Shown here: positions 1-9,778 of the stretch, piece by piece | Position numbering within the stretch: the first letter of the stretch is position 1 | How the letters are laid out: every line of letters starts with the position of its first letter | Source of the DNA: Psychroflexus planctonicus | GTDB lineage: Bacteria; Bacteroidota; Bacteroidia; Flavobacteriales; Flavobacteriaceae | Assembly (NCBI RefSeq): GCF_014640195.1 | Contig: NZ_BMGM01000002.1 | Span: forward strand, 186,001-250,000 | Length of the DNA stretch: 64,000 nucleotides | Direction: 5' to 3' | Translations under genes and position numbers: made by a program | The notes under the pieces: generated by a model | Database searches by the model: none | Told to the model about the DNA's origin: nothing | Seen by the model: the letters and a program-made list of their open reading frames with translations, nothing else

Positions 1-1
1 A

Positions 2-1015
2 CATGAATTACTTTTTATTACACCTTCGGCTGAAAAAGTATTTGGAATACCACTTTCTGAATGGGAAGAAGATAGCAGAAAATGGATGAAATTTGTACAT
101 CCTCAAGATAACGCTGTTATAGACCAAACGCAAGAACTTCTTAAAAAGCACGGAAGTTATGATATTGAGTACAGAATTTTAGATGCAAATAACAATACGA
201 AGTGGATTAGAAAAAGAGCCAAAATTATCTATGATGAATTTGGAAATGGAATAAGATTAGATGGTTTCATCACGGATATAACAGCTCGTAAGAATATTGA
301 TTTAGAACTAAATGAAGTTTTAGAAATTACGCAGAATCAGAATGATAGATTAATGAATTTCGCATACATTGTTTCTCATAATTTACGTTCACATTCGGCC
401 AACATATTGTCTTTAATCGATTTATTGAAAATTGAGTTTAAAGATTTTCAGAATAATGAAATGTTTAAAATGCTACAGAGTGCTTCTGAAAACTTAATGG
501 AAACCATTGAACATCTGTCTGAAGTTGCTTTATTAAGTATCAAAAATCAAAAAGCAGACGAGTCTATCAATCTGAAGACAACTCTAGCTAAAGTTTTAGA
601 AAGTACTTCAAGTCTTGCTAGTAAAGCAAAAGTAGAAATAATAAATAAATCTGATTTATACTACATTACTGGAACTTCAAGCTATGTAGAAAGTATTTTG
701 ATGAATTTAATTACCAATGCCATAAAATATGCTTCTCCGGACCGCAAAAGCTTCATTAAAATTGAAAATGAAGAATACAAAGACTTTATTAAAGTTTCAA
801 TAATAGATAATGGTTTAGGCATTGATTTGAAAAAGTACAAGAATAGACTTTTCAAAATGTATCAAACTTTTCATAAGCATCCGGAAGCAAAAGGAATTGG
901 TTTATTTATTCTAAAAAATCAAATTGAAGCCATGCGCGGAAAAATTGAAGTAGATAGTATTTTAAATGAAGGCAGCACATTTTCGGTTTATTTCAGAAAA
1001 ACAATCATCAATTAA
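2..1015 (+). CDS. PAS-domain sensor histidine kinase, 5' end cut by window edge
   Basis: The reading frame is open from base 2, so the protein begins before the window; about 337 residues are visible. The first ~95 residues read as the second half of a PAS fold followed by a PAC-like end (DGFITDITARK). A HisKA dimerisation helix follows with the phospho-acceptor His in SHNLRS near visible residue 126. It is then a HATPase_c domain: N box LMNLITNAIKYAS, G1 DNGLGID, G2 KGIGLFILKNQIEAM. It probably autophosphorylates on that His and passes phosphate to a response regulator; none is encoded next to it. No membrane segment lies in the visible part, so the visible domains are cytoplasmic. It converges on hutH with an 11-bp gap. 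The input signal is unknown. Confidence 0.9.
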   Translation, partial: HELLFITPSAEKVFGIPLSEWEEDSRKWMKFVHPQDNAVIDQTQELLKKHGSYDIEYRILDANNNTKWIRKRAKIIYDEFGNGIRLDGFITDITARKNIDLELNEVLEITQNQNDRLMNFAYIVSHNLRSHSANILSLIDLLKIEFKDFQNNEMFKMLQSASENLMETIEHLSEVALLSIKNQKADESINLKTTLAKVLESTSSLASKAKVEIINKSDLYYITGTSSYVESILMNLITNAIKYASPDRKSFIKIENEEYKDFIKVSIIDNGLGIDLKKYKNRLFKMYQTFHKHPEAKGIGLFILKNQIEAMRGKIEVDSILNEGSTFSVYFRKTIIN

Positions 1016-1026
1016 ATTCACTTACA

Positions 1027-2538
1027 TCAATCATTCAAAAATGCTTCCAAATCAACATCATAGTTTTTTATAAAGTTGATGCTTTTTTCAATTTCATCGT
1101 GCATTAAGCAATCTTCTTTTACAACGTGAACAACTTTTCTGTAATCTTCAATTAGTTTTTCAACAAAACTGGAGCTTTTCTGTGTTCTAAAACTCAAGGC
1201 TTGAGATGCATTAAACAATTCAATTGCTAGAATAGTGCTAAGGTTTTCAGTAACTTTAATCAACTTGGTTGCAGCATTTGCGCCCATACTAACATGATCT
1301 TCCTGCCCATTTGAAGAAACAATTGAATCTACAGTTGCAGGTGTACACAATTGTTTGTTCTGGCTTACAATGCTTGCAGCGGTGTATTGCGGAATCATAA
1401 ACCCGCTATTTACGCCAGAATTGTGTACAAGAAAATTAGGTAAATTACGCAAACCAGAAACCAACTGATAAACTCTTCTTTCTGAAATATTCCCTAATTC
1501 TGATAGGGCAATAGCTAAATAATCTAAAGGTAAAGCTATAGGTTGTCCGTGGAAATTTCCACCTGAAATTATTTTGTCTTCGTTTACAAAAATATTTGGA
1601 TTATCAGTTACGCTGTTTATTTCCGTTTTTATGGCTTTGGTTACAAAATCTATTGTATCTTTTGTAGCTCCATGAACTTGCGGCACACATCTAAACGAAT
1701 AGGGATCTTGGACGTTTTGTTTTTCTATTTTTCCCAACTCACTATCGGCCAAAAGTTCACGAATTCTTTTTGCAGTTTTAATTTGCCCGGCATGCGGTCT
1801 TACATCATGTACTAATGGATCAAACGGAGACATATTACAATCAAAAGCATCGATTGAAATTGCTGCAATTACATCTGCAAAATAAGTTAAATGATGCGCT
1901 TTTAGTAATGCATGAACTCCGTGAGCACTCATAAATTGGGTTCCATTCAATAAGGCTAAACCTTCTTTAGATTGCAGTACAATAGGTTCCCAACCCAATT
2001 CTTTCAAAACAATTTCAGAAGATTGTATTTTACCTTTATAGTAAACTTTTCCTTTTCCTAAAAGTGGTAATGCCAAATGGGCGAGTGGTGCTAAATCTCC
2101 AGAAGCACCAAGTGAACCTTGTTCGTAAATTACAGGTAATACGCCGTGGTTATAAAAATCTACAAGTCTATTCACAACTTCTAAACTAACACCGGAATGT
2201 CCATAACTTAGCGATTGTATTTTTAGTAGCAGCATGAGTTTAACAATATCAAAATTAATTATGTTGCCTGTTCCACAAGCATGCGAAAGCACTAAATTTT
2301 CTTGTAATTTGGAAAGTTGATGATCAGAAATTTTGATGTTGCAAAGCGAACCAAAACCGGTGTTTATTCCATACACAGCTTGGTTACTTAAGTCTTGTTT
2401 GGCGTCTAAATAAGCTCTGGATTTTTTAATATTAGCAACTGCTTCTTCGCTGAGTTTTAAATCTTGTTGGTCTCTTAAAATACAGTAAATTTCAGATAGA
2501 GTTAAAATTTCAGAGCTAATATAAAAAGTCTTGTTCAT
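1027..2538 (-). CDS. hutH: Histidine ammonia-lyase
   Basis: 503 residues, the normal family length. The enzyme removes ammonia from L-histidine to give trans-urocanate, the first step of histidine degradation, in the cytoplasm. The MIO prosthetic group forms from Ala-Ser-Gly, visible as ASG at residues 145-147 inside GSLGASGDLAPLAH. The active-site Tyr motif VYGINTGFG lies near residue 55, and the C-terminal glutamine/glutamate block SSNGQEDHVSMG is present. The other hut genes (hutU, hutI, hutG) are not in the window, so it appears to be transcribed alone. A TAnnTTTG -7 motif lies just upstream. A phenylalanine/tyrosine ammonia-lyase of the same superfamily is the alternative, but the motif context fits HutH. 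Confidence 0.95.
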   Translation of the reverse strand: MNKTFYISSEILTLSEIYCILRDQQDLKLSEEAVANIKKSRAYLDAKQDLSNQAVYGINTGFGSLCNIKISDHQLSKLQENLVLSHACGTGNIINFDIVKLMLLLKIQSLSYGHSGVSLEVVNRLVDFYNHGVLPVIYEQGSLGASGDLAPLAHLALPLLGKGKVYYKGKIQSSEIVLKELGWEPIVLQSKEGLALLNGTQFMSAHGVHALLKAHHLTYFADVIAAISIDAFDCNMSPFDPLVHDVRPHAGQIKTAKRIRELLADSELGKIEKQNVQDPYSFRCVPQVHGATKDTIDFVTKAIKTEINSVTDNPNIFVNEDKIISGGNFHGQPIALPLDYLAIALSELGNISERRVYQLVSGLRNLPNFLVHNSGVNSGFMIPQYTAASIVSQNKQLCTPATVDSIVSSNGQEDHVSMGANAATKLIKVTENLSTILAIELFNASQALSFRTQKSSSFVEKLIEDYRKVVHVVKEDCLMHDEIEKSINFIKNYDVDLEAFLND

Positions 2539-2563
2539 TGCTGTTTCGTTTTAATAATCTTAA

Positions 2564-2571
2564 CAAAAGTA
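2564..2571 (-). promoter_or_regulatory. Probable hutH -7 promoter element
   Basis: On the minus strand this reads TACTTTTG, matching the Bacteroidota -7 consensus TAnnTTTG, about 25 nt before the hutH start codon. A TTG lies about 24 nt further upstream, which is a slightly long spacing for a -33 element. Motif match only. Confidence 0.4.
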
Positions 2572-2745
2572 AGGTATTTTTAAGGAATTAAAAATCAAGA
2601 TATTTAAAACTACAATATAATTATAGATAACACAATTTAACTTATTCGTATGTATTTAATTAGCTCTTCAACTTTTTAAACAAGTAAGATTTATAAGTAT
2701 TCGTTTAATATTTGTATTTTTGAAAATTATTCAAGTAAGCACCAA

Positions 2746-5145
2746 ATGACCAAAAAAAGCAAGAAAAATGCTTCTTCTAAAAAAAGCAAATTAAGTTTCC
2801 CTAAGCTTAATTTCAATAAAAAGAACAAAGTTATTCTTGGTAGTTTCTTGTTGTTCTTTGGTATTTCCTTAATTATAGCTTTTGTTTCGTTTTTGTTTAC
2901 ATGGAAAACCGACCAAAGTATTTTATCTGAAGTTGCCCAAAGAGATGTTGTTGCTCAAAATTGGCTCAGTAAATTTGGAGCTAAAGTCAGTCATTTTTTC
3001 ATTTATGAAGGATTTGGCTTGGCTAGTTTTTACATTGCTGTTTTAGTAAGCATTACAGGCTTGTATTTATTTTTAAACATTGCAGTAAAAAAATTACAGA
3101 AATTCTGGCTTTGGGGTTTGTTATCTATGCTTTGGCTATCGCTTTTACTTGGCTATATTTTACCATCTTACGCCATATTAGGTGGGGTTATAGGTTTCGA
3201 AATAAACGATTATTTGCAAGCCTACATCGGTAAAATTGGCGTAGGGATTTTATTAGCTTTTCTATTTATTTTATATGCTGTAACCCGATTAAATTTTACT
3301 CCAGATGTATTAATTGGAAAACTTAAATCTACTAAAAAATCAATTGATGAAGATTTCTCTTCTGTTGAAAGTAATGCAGGTGGAAAAGAAAATCAAGCTT
3401 CAAATGAAATACCCGAACAAAAAAGTAGAGAAGATGAAGATTTACCAAAAGAAGATGAACAACCAACTACTGTAGATTTTCAGGATTCACCAACTTCAAC
3501 TTCTTCAGAAAAAGAAGAACCTAAACCAAAAGAAAAAATTGTTATTGAATCTCAAAATCAAGATGATGTAGCAATGGAAGTAGAAACCGCCGAAGAAGAA
3601 GATGAAGTGGACACCACAAGCAAAAAACTTGTTGAAGATTTTGGCGAATTTGATCCGACTTTAGAACTGGCAAATTATCAATTTCCAGGCATCGATTTAT
3701 TGAAAGATTACAACAAAGGAAAAAGCATAACCATTGACCAATCTGAATTAGAAAGCAACAAAAATAAAATTGTAGATACGCTTAAAAACTATAAAATTGG
3801 TATCGCTGAAATTAAAGCCACGGTAGGACCTACGGTAACTTTATACGAGATTATTCCAGAAGCAGGAATCCGAATTTCTAAAATTAAAAATTTAGAAGAT
3901 GATATTGCTTTATCACTTTCGGCTTTAGGTATACGTATTATCGCGCCAATTCCAGGCAAAGGAACCATTGGTATAGAAGTCCCTAATCAAAACCCATCAA
4001 TCGTTCCCATGCGAACGGTAATTGCTTCTAGTAAATTTCAAGAAACAAAAATGGCTTTGCCTATTGCTTTTGGTAAAACCATTTCTAACGAAACTTTTGT
4101 GGTAGATTTGGCTAAAATGCCGCATTTACTAATGGCAGGTGCAACTGGACAAGGTAAATCGGTTGGATTAAATGTTATTTTAACTTCATTATTGTACCAA
4201 AAGCATCCAGCAGAAGTAAAATTTATTTTAGTAGATCCTAAAAAAGTAGAATTGACGCTTTTCAATAAAATTGAAAGACACTACTTAGCAAAAATGCCCG
4301 ATGTAGAAGAAGCCATAATTACAGACAATTCTAAGGTAATTAATACGCTAAATTCACTTTGTGTAGAAATGGATGCGCGTTACGATTTGCTAAAAGATGC
4401 CATGGTTAGGAACATAGCAGAATACAACGAAAAATTCAAAGCTAGAAAACTCAACCCAGAAAATGGCCATAAGTTTTTACCTTACATTGTTTTAGTGGTA
4501 GATGAATTTGCAGATTTAATCATGACAGCAGGTAAAGAAGTAGAAACTCCAATTGCCCGTTTAGCACAATTAGCTCGAGCTATTGGAATTCATTTAATTA
4601 TAGCCACGCAAAGACCTTCGGTAAACGTAATAACCGGAATGATTAAAGCCAATTTCCCAGCACGATTGGCTTTTAGAGTAACTTCTAAAATAGATTCTAG
4701 AACCATTTTAGATGCAGGTGGAGCAGACCAGCTAATCGGTCGTGGTGACATGCTATTTACGCAAGGAAACGATTTAGTCCGTTTGCAATGTGCATTTGTA
4801 GATACGCCTGAAGTGGAACGAATTACAGACTTTATTGGTTCGCAAAAAGCCTATCCAGATGCACATATGTTACCTGAATATGTAGGCGAGGAAAGTGGCA
4901 CAAGTCTTGATGATAATGTAGATGAGCGCGATAAGCGATTTAGAGAAGCCGCAGAAATTATTGTTACTGCCCAACAAGGTTCAGCATCCCTTTTACAACG
5001 TAAAATGAAACTCGGATACAACAGAGCTGGCAGAATTATAGACCAACTAGAAGCAGCCGGAATTGTTGGTCCTTTTGAAGGAAGCAAAGCCAGACAAGTT
5101 CTAGTTACAGATTTAACGGCTTTAGACCAAATGTTAGAAAATTAA
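2746..5145 (+). CDS. ftsK: DNA translocase FtsK/SpoIIIE
   Basis: 799 residues. A lysine-rich N-terminus is followed by about four membrane segments between residues 28 and 180. An acidic, low-complexity linker (about 195-300) leads to the motor: Walker A GATGQGKS at about 465-472 and Walker B region YIVLVVDEFADL. The C-terminal winged-helix gamma domain (GSASLLQRKMKLGYNRAGRI onward) would read polar KOPS-like sequences. FtsK sits at the division septum, pumps chromosome ends apart and activates XerCD dimer resolution. The gene begins a same-strand run with the LolA-like gene 10 bp downstream. The N-terminal membrane domain and linker are short compared with E. coli FtsK (over 1,300 residues), as is usual in this phylum. 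Confidence 0.96.
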   Translation: MTKKSKKNASSKKSKLSFPKLNFNKKNKVILGSFLLFFGISLIIAFVSFLFTWKTDQSILSEVAQRDVVAQNWLSKFGAKVSHFFIYEGFGLASFYIAVLVSITGLYLFLNIAVKKLQKFWLWGLLSMLWLSLLLGYILPSYAILGGVIGFEINDYLQAYIGKIGVGILLAFLFILYAVTRLNFTPDVLIGKLKSTKKSIDEDFSSVESNAGGKENQASNEIPEQKSREDEDLPKEDEQPTTVDFQDSPTSTSSEKEEPKPKEKIVIESQNQDDVAMEVETAEEEDEVDTTSKKLVEDFGEFDPTLELANYQFPGIDLLKDYNKGKSITIDQSELESNKNKIVDTLKNYKIGIAEIKATVGPTVTLYEIIPEAGIRISKIKNLEDDIALSLSALGIRIIAPIPGKGTIGIEVPNQNPSIVPMRTVIASSKFQETKMALPIAFGKTISNETFVVDLAKMPHLLMAGATGQGKSVGLNVILTSLLYQKHPAEVKFILVDPKKVELTLFNKIERHYLAKMPDVEEAIITDNSKVINTLNSLCVEMDARYDLLKDAMVRNIAEYNEKFKARKLNPENGHKFLPYIVLVVDEFADLIMTAGKEVETPIARLAQLARAIGIHLIIATQRPSVNVITGMIKANFPARLAFRVTSKIDSRTILDAGGADQLIGRGDMLFTQGNDLVRLQCAFVDTPEVERITDFIGSQKAYPDAHMLPEYVGEESGTSLDDNVDERDKRFREAAEIIVTAQQGSASLLQRKMKLGYNRAGRIIDQLEAAGIVGPFEGSKARQVLVTDLTALDQMLEN

Positions 5146-5155
5146 TACAAATTAT

Positions 5156-5812
5156 ATGAAAATTAAAATCATTCTTTTTTCAAGTTTTTTACTTATTCTT
5201 AGCAGCATAACTTCCGTAAAAGCTCAATCTGACCCGAAGGCAGAAACACTTGTAAACAAAGTATTGCAAAAGGTAAATTCGTATGAAAATGTTGTTATTT
5301 CATTTAGGTATGTATTGGAGAATACTTCAGAAGACATCAAACAAGAAACACGTGGCGATGTTACCATTGAAGATGAAAAATACCTTTTAAATTTGATGGG
5401 TACCAAACGTATATTTGATGGCGAATATATTTACACCATTATTCCAGAAGATGAAGAAGTTATTATTTCAAAATACAATGAAGCCGATGAAAGCGAAATT
5501 ACTCCTTCTAAAATGCTTACTTTTTTTGAAGATGGGTACAACTTTAAAATGGATATTGTGCAAAATGATAAAGGAAGAAAAATTCAGTTTGTAAAACTTA
5601 TACCTATGGATTCTGATGCAGAAGTAAAAGAAATATATTTAGGAATAGATGAGCAAACTTACCATATTCACAATCTTATACAAGTGCAAGATAACGGTAC
5701 CAAAACCGAAATTAAAGTATCGAGTTTTAAAGTAAATCAGCCTTTGTCTGAAATTCTTTTTCAATTTAATGAAGAAAAATACAGTAATTATTACATCAAT
5801 AGATTAGATTAA
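5156..5812 (+). CDS. lolA: LolA-like outer-membrane lipoprotein carrier protein
   Basis: 218 residues with a signal peptide (hydrophobic residues 4-18, cleavage near VKAQS). The mature part has the LolA/DUF4292-type unclosed beta-barrel pattern of repeated amphipathic strands (SFRYVLENTSEDIKQETRGD, YLLNLMGTKRIFDGEYIYTI). It should carry outer-membrane lipoproteins across the periplasm. It starts 10 bp after ftsK and ends one base before a TTG-initiated LptF/G-like gene, which suggests one envelope-biogenesis operon. Sequence identity within LolA is low in this phylum, so the assignment rests on pattern and context. The other Lol components are not in the window. Confidence 0.8.
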   Translation: MKIKIILFSSFLLILSSITSVKAQSDPKAETLVNKVLQKVNSYENVVISFRYVLENTSEDIKQETRGDVTIEDEKYLLNLMGTKRIFDGEYIYTIIPEDEEVIISKYNEADESEITPSKMLTFFEDGYNFKMDIVQNDKGRKIQFVKLIPMDSDAEVKEIYLGIDEQTYHIHNLIQVQDNGTKTEIKVSSFKVNQPLSEILFQFNEEKYSNYYINRLD

Positions 5813-5813
5813 T

Positions 5814-7493
5814 TTGAAAATACTTGACCGATATATCCTGTTTTCTTTTCTGAAAACTTTTTTCTCTGTATTTGTAATTCTGATGCTCATCTTTGTATTA
5901 CAAGCTATTTGGACGTTCATTTCAGACTTTGCAGGTAAAGACATCGAGTTAATTGTAATTGCCAAGTTCCTTTTTTACTATTTACCTTATCAAGTCCCGC
6001 TATTATTACCCTTAACTATTTTAGTAGCTTCCATTATGACTTTTGGTGACTTTGCTGAAAACTATGAATTTGCCGCCATGAAATCGGCTGGGATTTCACT
6101 TCAACGAGCCATGAAAAGTTTAATCGTTTTTATAGTATTATTGGGTTTTGCTACTTTTTATTTTTCAAATACGGTAATTCCTTGGGCAGAATTTAAAGCC
6201 ATTAATTTAAAAAATAATATAGCTAAAGTAAAACCAGCGATGGCTATTGTTGAAGGAGTTTTTACGCAAATTGGGGAGTACAATATTAAAGTTACAAAAA
6301 AGTCTGGCGATAATGGCCAATACTTAGATGATGTAATTATTCATCAAAAAATTAAGGGTAGACCGGGAAATTATACCGTAATTAAATCTAAAAGTGGCGA
6401 ATTAGCATCAGAAGAAAACTCAAATTACTTGAAATTAATCTTGTATGATGGTCACTATTACGATGAAATTTACCCAAAAACATTTGAACAACGCCAAAAA
6501 CTACCATTCGTAAAATCTTCTTTCGGAGAACATGTTATAAATATAGACTTGTCTCAATTAAATAATGTTGATTTAGGAGACGAAAGCGTAAGCCATCCTT
6601 ATAAAATGCTCAATGCATCAGAATTAATTATACAGATAGATTCTGCTTCTCAAGGTGTAAATAAATCACAAGCACGTTACCAAAACTTAATAAAGCAGCG
6701 TAATGGCTTTTACAGTGTTTCTAAAAGAGAACGTATTGTTAAAAATTATAACAAAACAAACACTAAAGATGCTGCTAAAAAATCTTCAACAAAAGACACT
6801 TCGGAGAAAAAGTTAAATAAGAAAATAGATAGCAATATTTCTAAAAGTCCTAAGCTTCAATTAAACACTAGTCAAATTCCAAATTCGAACCTTAGCGACT
6901 CAACTCCAGAAAATTCTAAATTAATCGACCAAAAGAAACGCAAAGAAAAAAAGAAACCAACTTATAAAGATTTATCTGGTGAATCTGATATGCAAACAAT
7001 TTTAGCTGAATATCCTGACCGCGAATGGGGTCAAATTTTTAGTCGAGCAATCAGCACCGTTAATAGTGTGATTCCACAAGTACAGAACCAGCAAAATTCT
7101 TATAAAAATAGATACATTGTACTCAATAAAACGGAAACCCATTTACACAATAAATATGCATTGGGAGTTGCTTGTGTTATTTTATTTTTTGTGGGAGCAC
7201 CTTTAGGAGCAATTATTCGAAAAGGAGGAATAGGGCTTCCTTTAGTATTTGCAATTTTGATTTTTTTAATCTACCACTTTTTAGGCATATTTGCTCAAAA
7301 TTCTGCTGAAACTGGAAAAATTAGTCCTTTCTTAGGTTCTTGGATTTCCACTTTTATATTTTTCCCCGTAGGATTTTATTTTACCTATAAAGCAACAACA
7401 GACCAAGGTTTTGTTAACATTGATTTTATTGCGGTTCCTATTCGTAAATTGTTAATTAAACTGAAACTGAACAAGTACAAAACCAGAGAGTAA
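5814..7493 (+). CDS. LptF/LptG family (YjgP/YjgQ) permease with long charged insert
   Basis: 559 residues. Three membrane segments lie in the first ~125 residues (ILDRYILFSFLKTFFSVFV; YYLPYQVPLLLPLTILVASI; SLIVFIVLLGFATFYFS) and three in the last ~120, the LptF/LptG layout. These permeases work with the LptB ATPase to move LPS from the inner membrane into the Lpt bridge. The middle holds the periplasmic beta-jellyroll and then about 100 residues rich in Lys, Ser and Asn (roughly 305-405) that the compact E. coli proteins lack. The start is TTG, one base after the preceding stop, consistent with translational coupling to the LolA-like gene. Whether it acts as LptF, LptG or both cannot be told from sequence alone. 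Confidence 0.87.
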   Translation: MKILDRYILFSFLKTFFSVFVILMLIFVLQAIWTFISDFAGKDIELIVIAKFLFYYLPYQVPLLLPLTILVASIMTFGDFAENYEFAAMKSAGISLQRAMKSLIVFIVLLGFATFYFSNTVIPWAEFKAINLKNNIAKVKPAMAIVEGVFTQIGEYNIKVTKKSGDNGQYLDDVIIHQKIKGRPGNYTVIKSKSGELASEENSNYLKLILYDGHYYDEIYPKTFEQRQKLPFVKSSFGEHVINIDLSQLNNVDLGDESVSHPYKMLNASELIIQIDSASQGVNKSQARYQNLIKQRNGFYSVSKRERIVKNYNKTNTKDAAKKSSTKDTSEKKLNKKIDSNISKSPKLQLNTSQIPNSNLSDSTPENSKLIDQKKRKEKKKPTYKDLSGESDMQTILAEYPDREWGQIFSRAISTVNSVIPQVQNQQNSYKNRYIVLNKTETHLHNKYALGVACVILFFVGAPLGAIIRKGGIGLPLVFAILIFLIYHFLGIFAQNSAETGKISPFLGSWISTFIFFPVGFYFTYKATTDQGFVNIDFIAVPIRKLLIKLKLNKYKTRE

Positions 7494-7506
7494 TTACATT
7501 TACCAT

Positions 7507-8646
7507 ATGACAAAGACAAACGATTCTATACAACTATCTAGCATAGAAGAAGCCATTGCAGATATTAGAGATGGCAAAGTAATAATAGTTGTAGACGATG
7601 AAGACCGTGAAAATGAAGGAGATTTTTTAGCAGCTGCTGAAAAAGTTACTCCAGAAATGATCAATTTTATGGCTACACACGGCCGTGGCTTAATTTGTAC
7701 ACCACTCACCGAAAATCGATGTAAAAGATTGAAGTTAGATATGATGGTTGGTAATAATACCGATCCTATGGAGACCGCATTTACAATATCTGTAGACTTA
7801 CGAGGAAGTGGTGTAACTACTGGAATTTCTGCATCAGATCGAGCGAAAACCATCAAGGCGCTAGCTAATGATGAAACCAAACCACAGGATTTAAATCGTC
7901 CTGGGCATATTTTTCCGCTAAAAGCGAAAGAAGGTGGAGTTTTACGCCGTACAGGACATACAGAAGCAGCTATCGATTTTGCAAGACTAGCAGGGTTAAA
8001 ACCAGCTGGCGTAATTGTAGAAATAATGAATGAAGATGGAACAATGGCCAGATTGCCACAACTGGTAAAAGTTGCTGAGAAATTCGATTTAAAATTGGTA
8101 AGCATTGAAGATTTGGTTGCTTACCGAATGCAGCATGATTCTTTAATTAATAAAAAAGAAGATTTCGATATACAAACTCGATTTGGTTCGTTTCGTTTAA
8201 GAGCTTATCAACAAACCACAAACCAACATGTTCATTTAGCTTTAACTAAAGGCGCTTGGAAACCTAACGAACCAGTAATGGTAAGGGTAAATTCAACTTT
8301 AGTGAATAATGATATCCTTGGAACATTGACAAATAATGCAGATAAAAAATTAGATGACATGTTTCAAGCTATTAACAAAGAAGGCAAAGGAGCCATTGTG
8401 TTTATTAATCAATCTACCCAAGGTTTAAATTTGTTGAATAGATTGAATGTGCTAAAAGAGCAACAAAATCAAGGTATAATTAAAGCTCCAAATGTAAGCA
8501 TGGATGCAAAAGATTTTGGAATAGGGGCTCAAATTCTTCATGACTTAGGCATTCATAAAATTAAGTTACTGTCTAATTCTAAAAAGAAGAAAAGAGTAGG
8601 AATGATAGGATATGGTTTAGAAATCACCGAATACATTTCATATTAA
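7507..8646 (+). CDS. ribB: 3,4-dihydroxy-2-butanone-4-phosphate synthase with degenerate GTP cyclohydrolase II-like domain
   Basis: 379 residues. Residues 1-210 are RibB: the acidic metal/substrate loop DDEDRENEGD (30-39), THGRGLICTPLT, and GHTEAAIDFARLAGL. RibB converts ribulose 5-phosphate to 3,4-dihydroxy-2-butanone 4-phosphate for riboflavin synthesis. Residues ~215-379 resemble GTP cyclohydrolase II (TRFGSFRLRAY near the start; LGIGAQIL-like and IHKIKLLSNSKKK near the end). They contain none of the zinc-binding cysteines of the RibA CDCGxQL region and look catalytically dead. A separate active RibA would be needed. RibH, the partner supplying lumazine, is encoded at 24972-25484. It starts 14 bp after the LptF/G-like gene. 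Confidence 0.93.
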   Translation: MTKTNDSIQLSSIEEAIADIRDGKVIIVVDDEDRENEGDFLAAAEKVTPEMINFMATHGRGLICTPLTENRCKRLKLDMMVGNNTDPMETAFTISVDLRGSGVTTGISASDRAKTIKALANDETKPQDLNRPGHIFPLKAKEGGVLRRTGHTEAAIDFARLAGLKPAGVIVEIMNEDGTMARLPQLVKVAEKFDLKLVSIEDLVAYRMQHDSLINKKEDFDIQTRFGSFRLRAYQQTTNQHVHLALTKGAWKPNEPVMVRVNSTLVNNDILGTLTNNADKKLDDMFQAINKEGKGAIVFINQSTQGLNLLNRLNVLKEQQNQGIIKAPNVSMDAKDFGIGAQILHDLGIHKIKLLSNSKKKKRVGMIGYGLEITEYISY

Positions 8647-8694
8647 GCAATTTATTAAGATTGTATAAATTGATTATTAAAACTATTTAAGATT

Positions 8695-9738
8695 ATGGGA
8701 TTACTTATATTGTATTTATCGCTTGTTTTAATAGTTTCATTTATCTGCTCCATAATGGAATCGGTTTTACTTTCTTTGCCAGCATCCTACTTAACATCTC
8801 AACTTGAAAATGGAATTAAAAGTGCGGAACTTATGTTGATACAAAAAGAAAACATAGATAAACCACTTTCAGCCATACTTTCGTTAAATACAATTGCACA
8901 TACAGTAGGAGCTGCGGGAGTTGGAGCGCAAGCTACCATATTATTTGGCGATGTATATTTTGGTTTGGTTTCAGCTATACTTACCATATTAATTTTAGTG
9001 GTAACAGAAATAATTCCTAAAACACTAGGAGCAAATTACGCTAAGGAATTAATGGGAATTTCTGCATCCATTATTAATGCTATGATTTTTATAACTTATC
9101 CTATTGTATTAACATCTTCTTTTCTTACCAAAGTGCTATCAAGAAAAGACAATGAACCCACCACCAGTCGGGAAGAAGTTTCAGCTTTAGCAAATATCGG
9201 TACCGATGAAGGTATTTTTGAAGACAATGAAAATAAAATTATTCAAAATTTAATCAGATTAAAAGACATAAAGGTTTCTGAAGTAATGACGCCAAGAGTT
9301 GTTGTTATTACGGCTAGCGAAGATATGACGCTTCAAGAATTTATGGATAATAAAGAATTTTTACACTTTTCAAGAATTCCCATTTTTAAGGAAAATAAAG
9401 ACAATATTACGGGTTACATATTACGCTCTATGGTTTTTGAAAAATTAGCAGAAGATCAGTTTGAAGTTAAACTGAAAGACATCAAGCGTAATATTTTAAC
9501 TTTTCCTGAAACAGTAACCCTATTTCAAGCATGGGAAGAAATGCTCTCCAAAAGAGAACATCTTTCTTTGATAATAGATGAATATGGTGGTATGGACGGA
9601 ATAACCACCTTAGAAGATATTATTGAATCTTTATTGGGTTTTGAAATTGTAGACGAAAAAGACAAAGTAGACGATATGCAGAAATATGCTATAAAAAAAT
9701 GGAGAGAAAGACAAAATGACAATGAAAAAAACCAATAA
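8695..9738 (+). CDS. CNNM/CorC-type membrane protein (DUF21 plus CBS pair)
   Basis: 347 residues. The N-terminal ~150 residues hold about four hydrophobic segments and the CNNM (DUF21) signature around SLNTIAHTVGAAGVGAQA and TEIIPKTLGANYAK. Two CBS motifs follow (VSEVMTPRVVVITASEDMT; a second ending in IIDEYGGMDGITTLEDIIES). Members are implicated in Mg2+/Co2+ efflux or divalent-cation homeostasis, with the CBS pair as nucleotide sensor. The extra C-terminal transporter-associated domain of longer HlyC/CorC proteins appears absent. It follows ribB by 48 bp on the same strand. GldE, a gliding-motility relative, is an alternative, but this protein is shorter. Confidence 0.85.
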   Translation: MGLLILYLSLVLIVSFICSIMESVLLSLPASYLTSQLENGIKSAELMLIQKENIDKPLSAILSLNTIAHTVGAAGVGAQATILFGDVYFGLVSAILTILILVVTEIIPKTLGANYAKELMGISASIINAMIFITYPIVLTSSFLTKVLSRKDNEPTTSREEVSALANIGTDEGIFEDNENKIIQNLIRLKDIKVSEVMTPRVVVITASEDMTLQEFMDNKEFLHFSRIPIFKENKDNITGYILRSMVFEKLAEDQFEVKLKDIKRNILTFPETVTLFQAWEEMLSKREHLSLIIDEYGGMDGITTLEDIIESLLGFEIVDEKDKVDDMQKYAIKKWRERQNDNEKNQ

Positions 9739-9778
9739 GTTGTCTGATTTTTTACCTATTTTATAATATTCAATGCAT

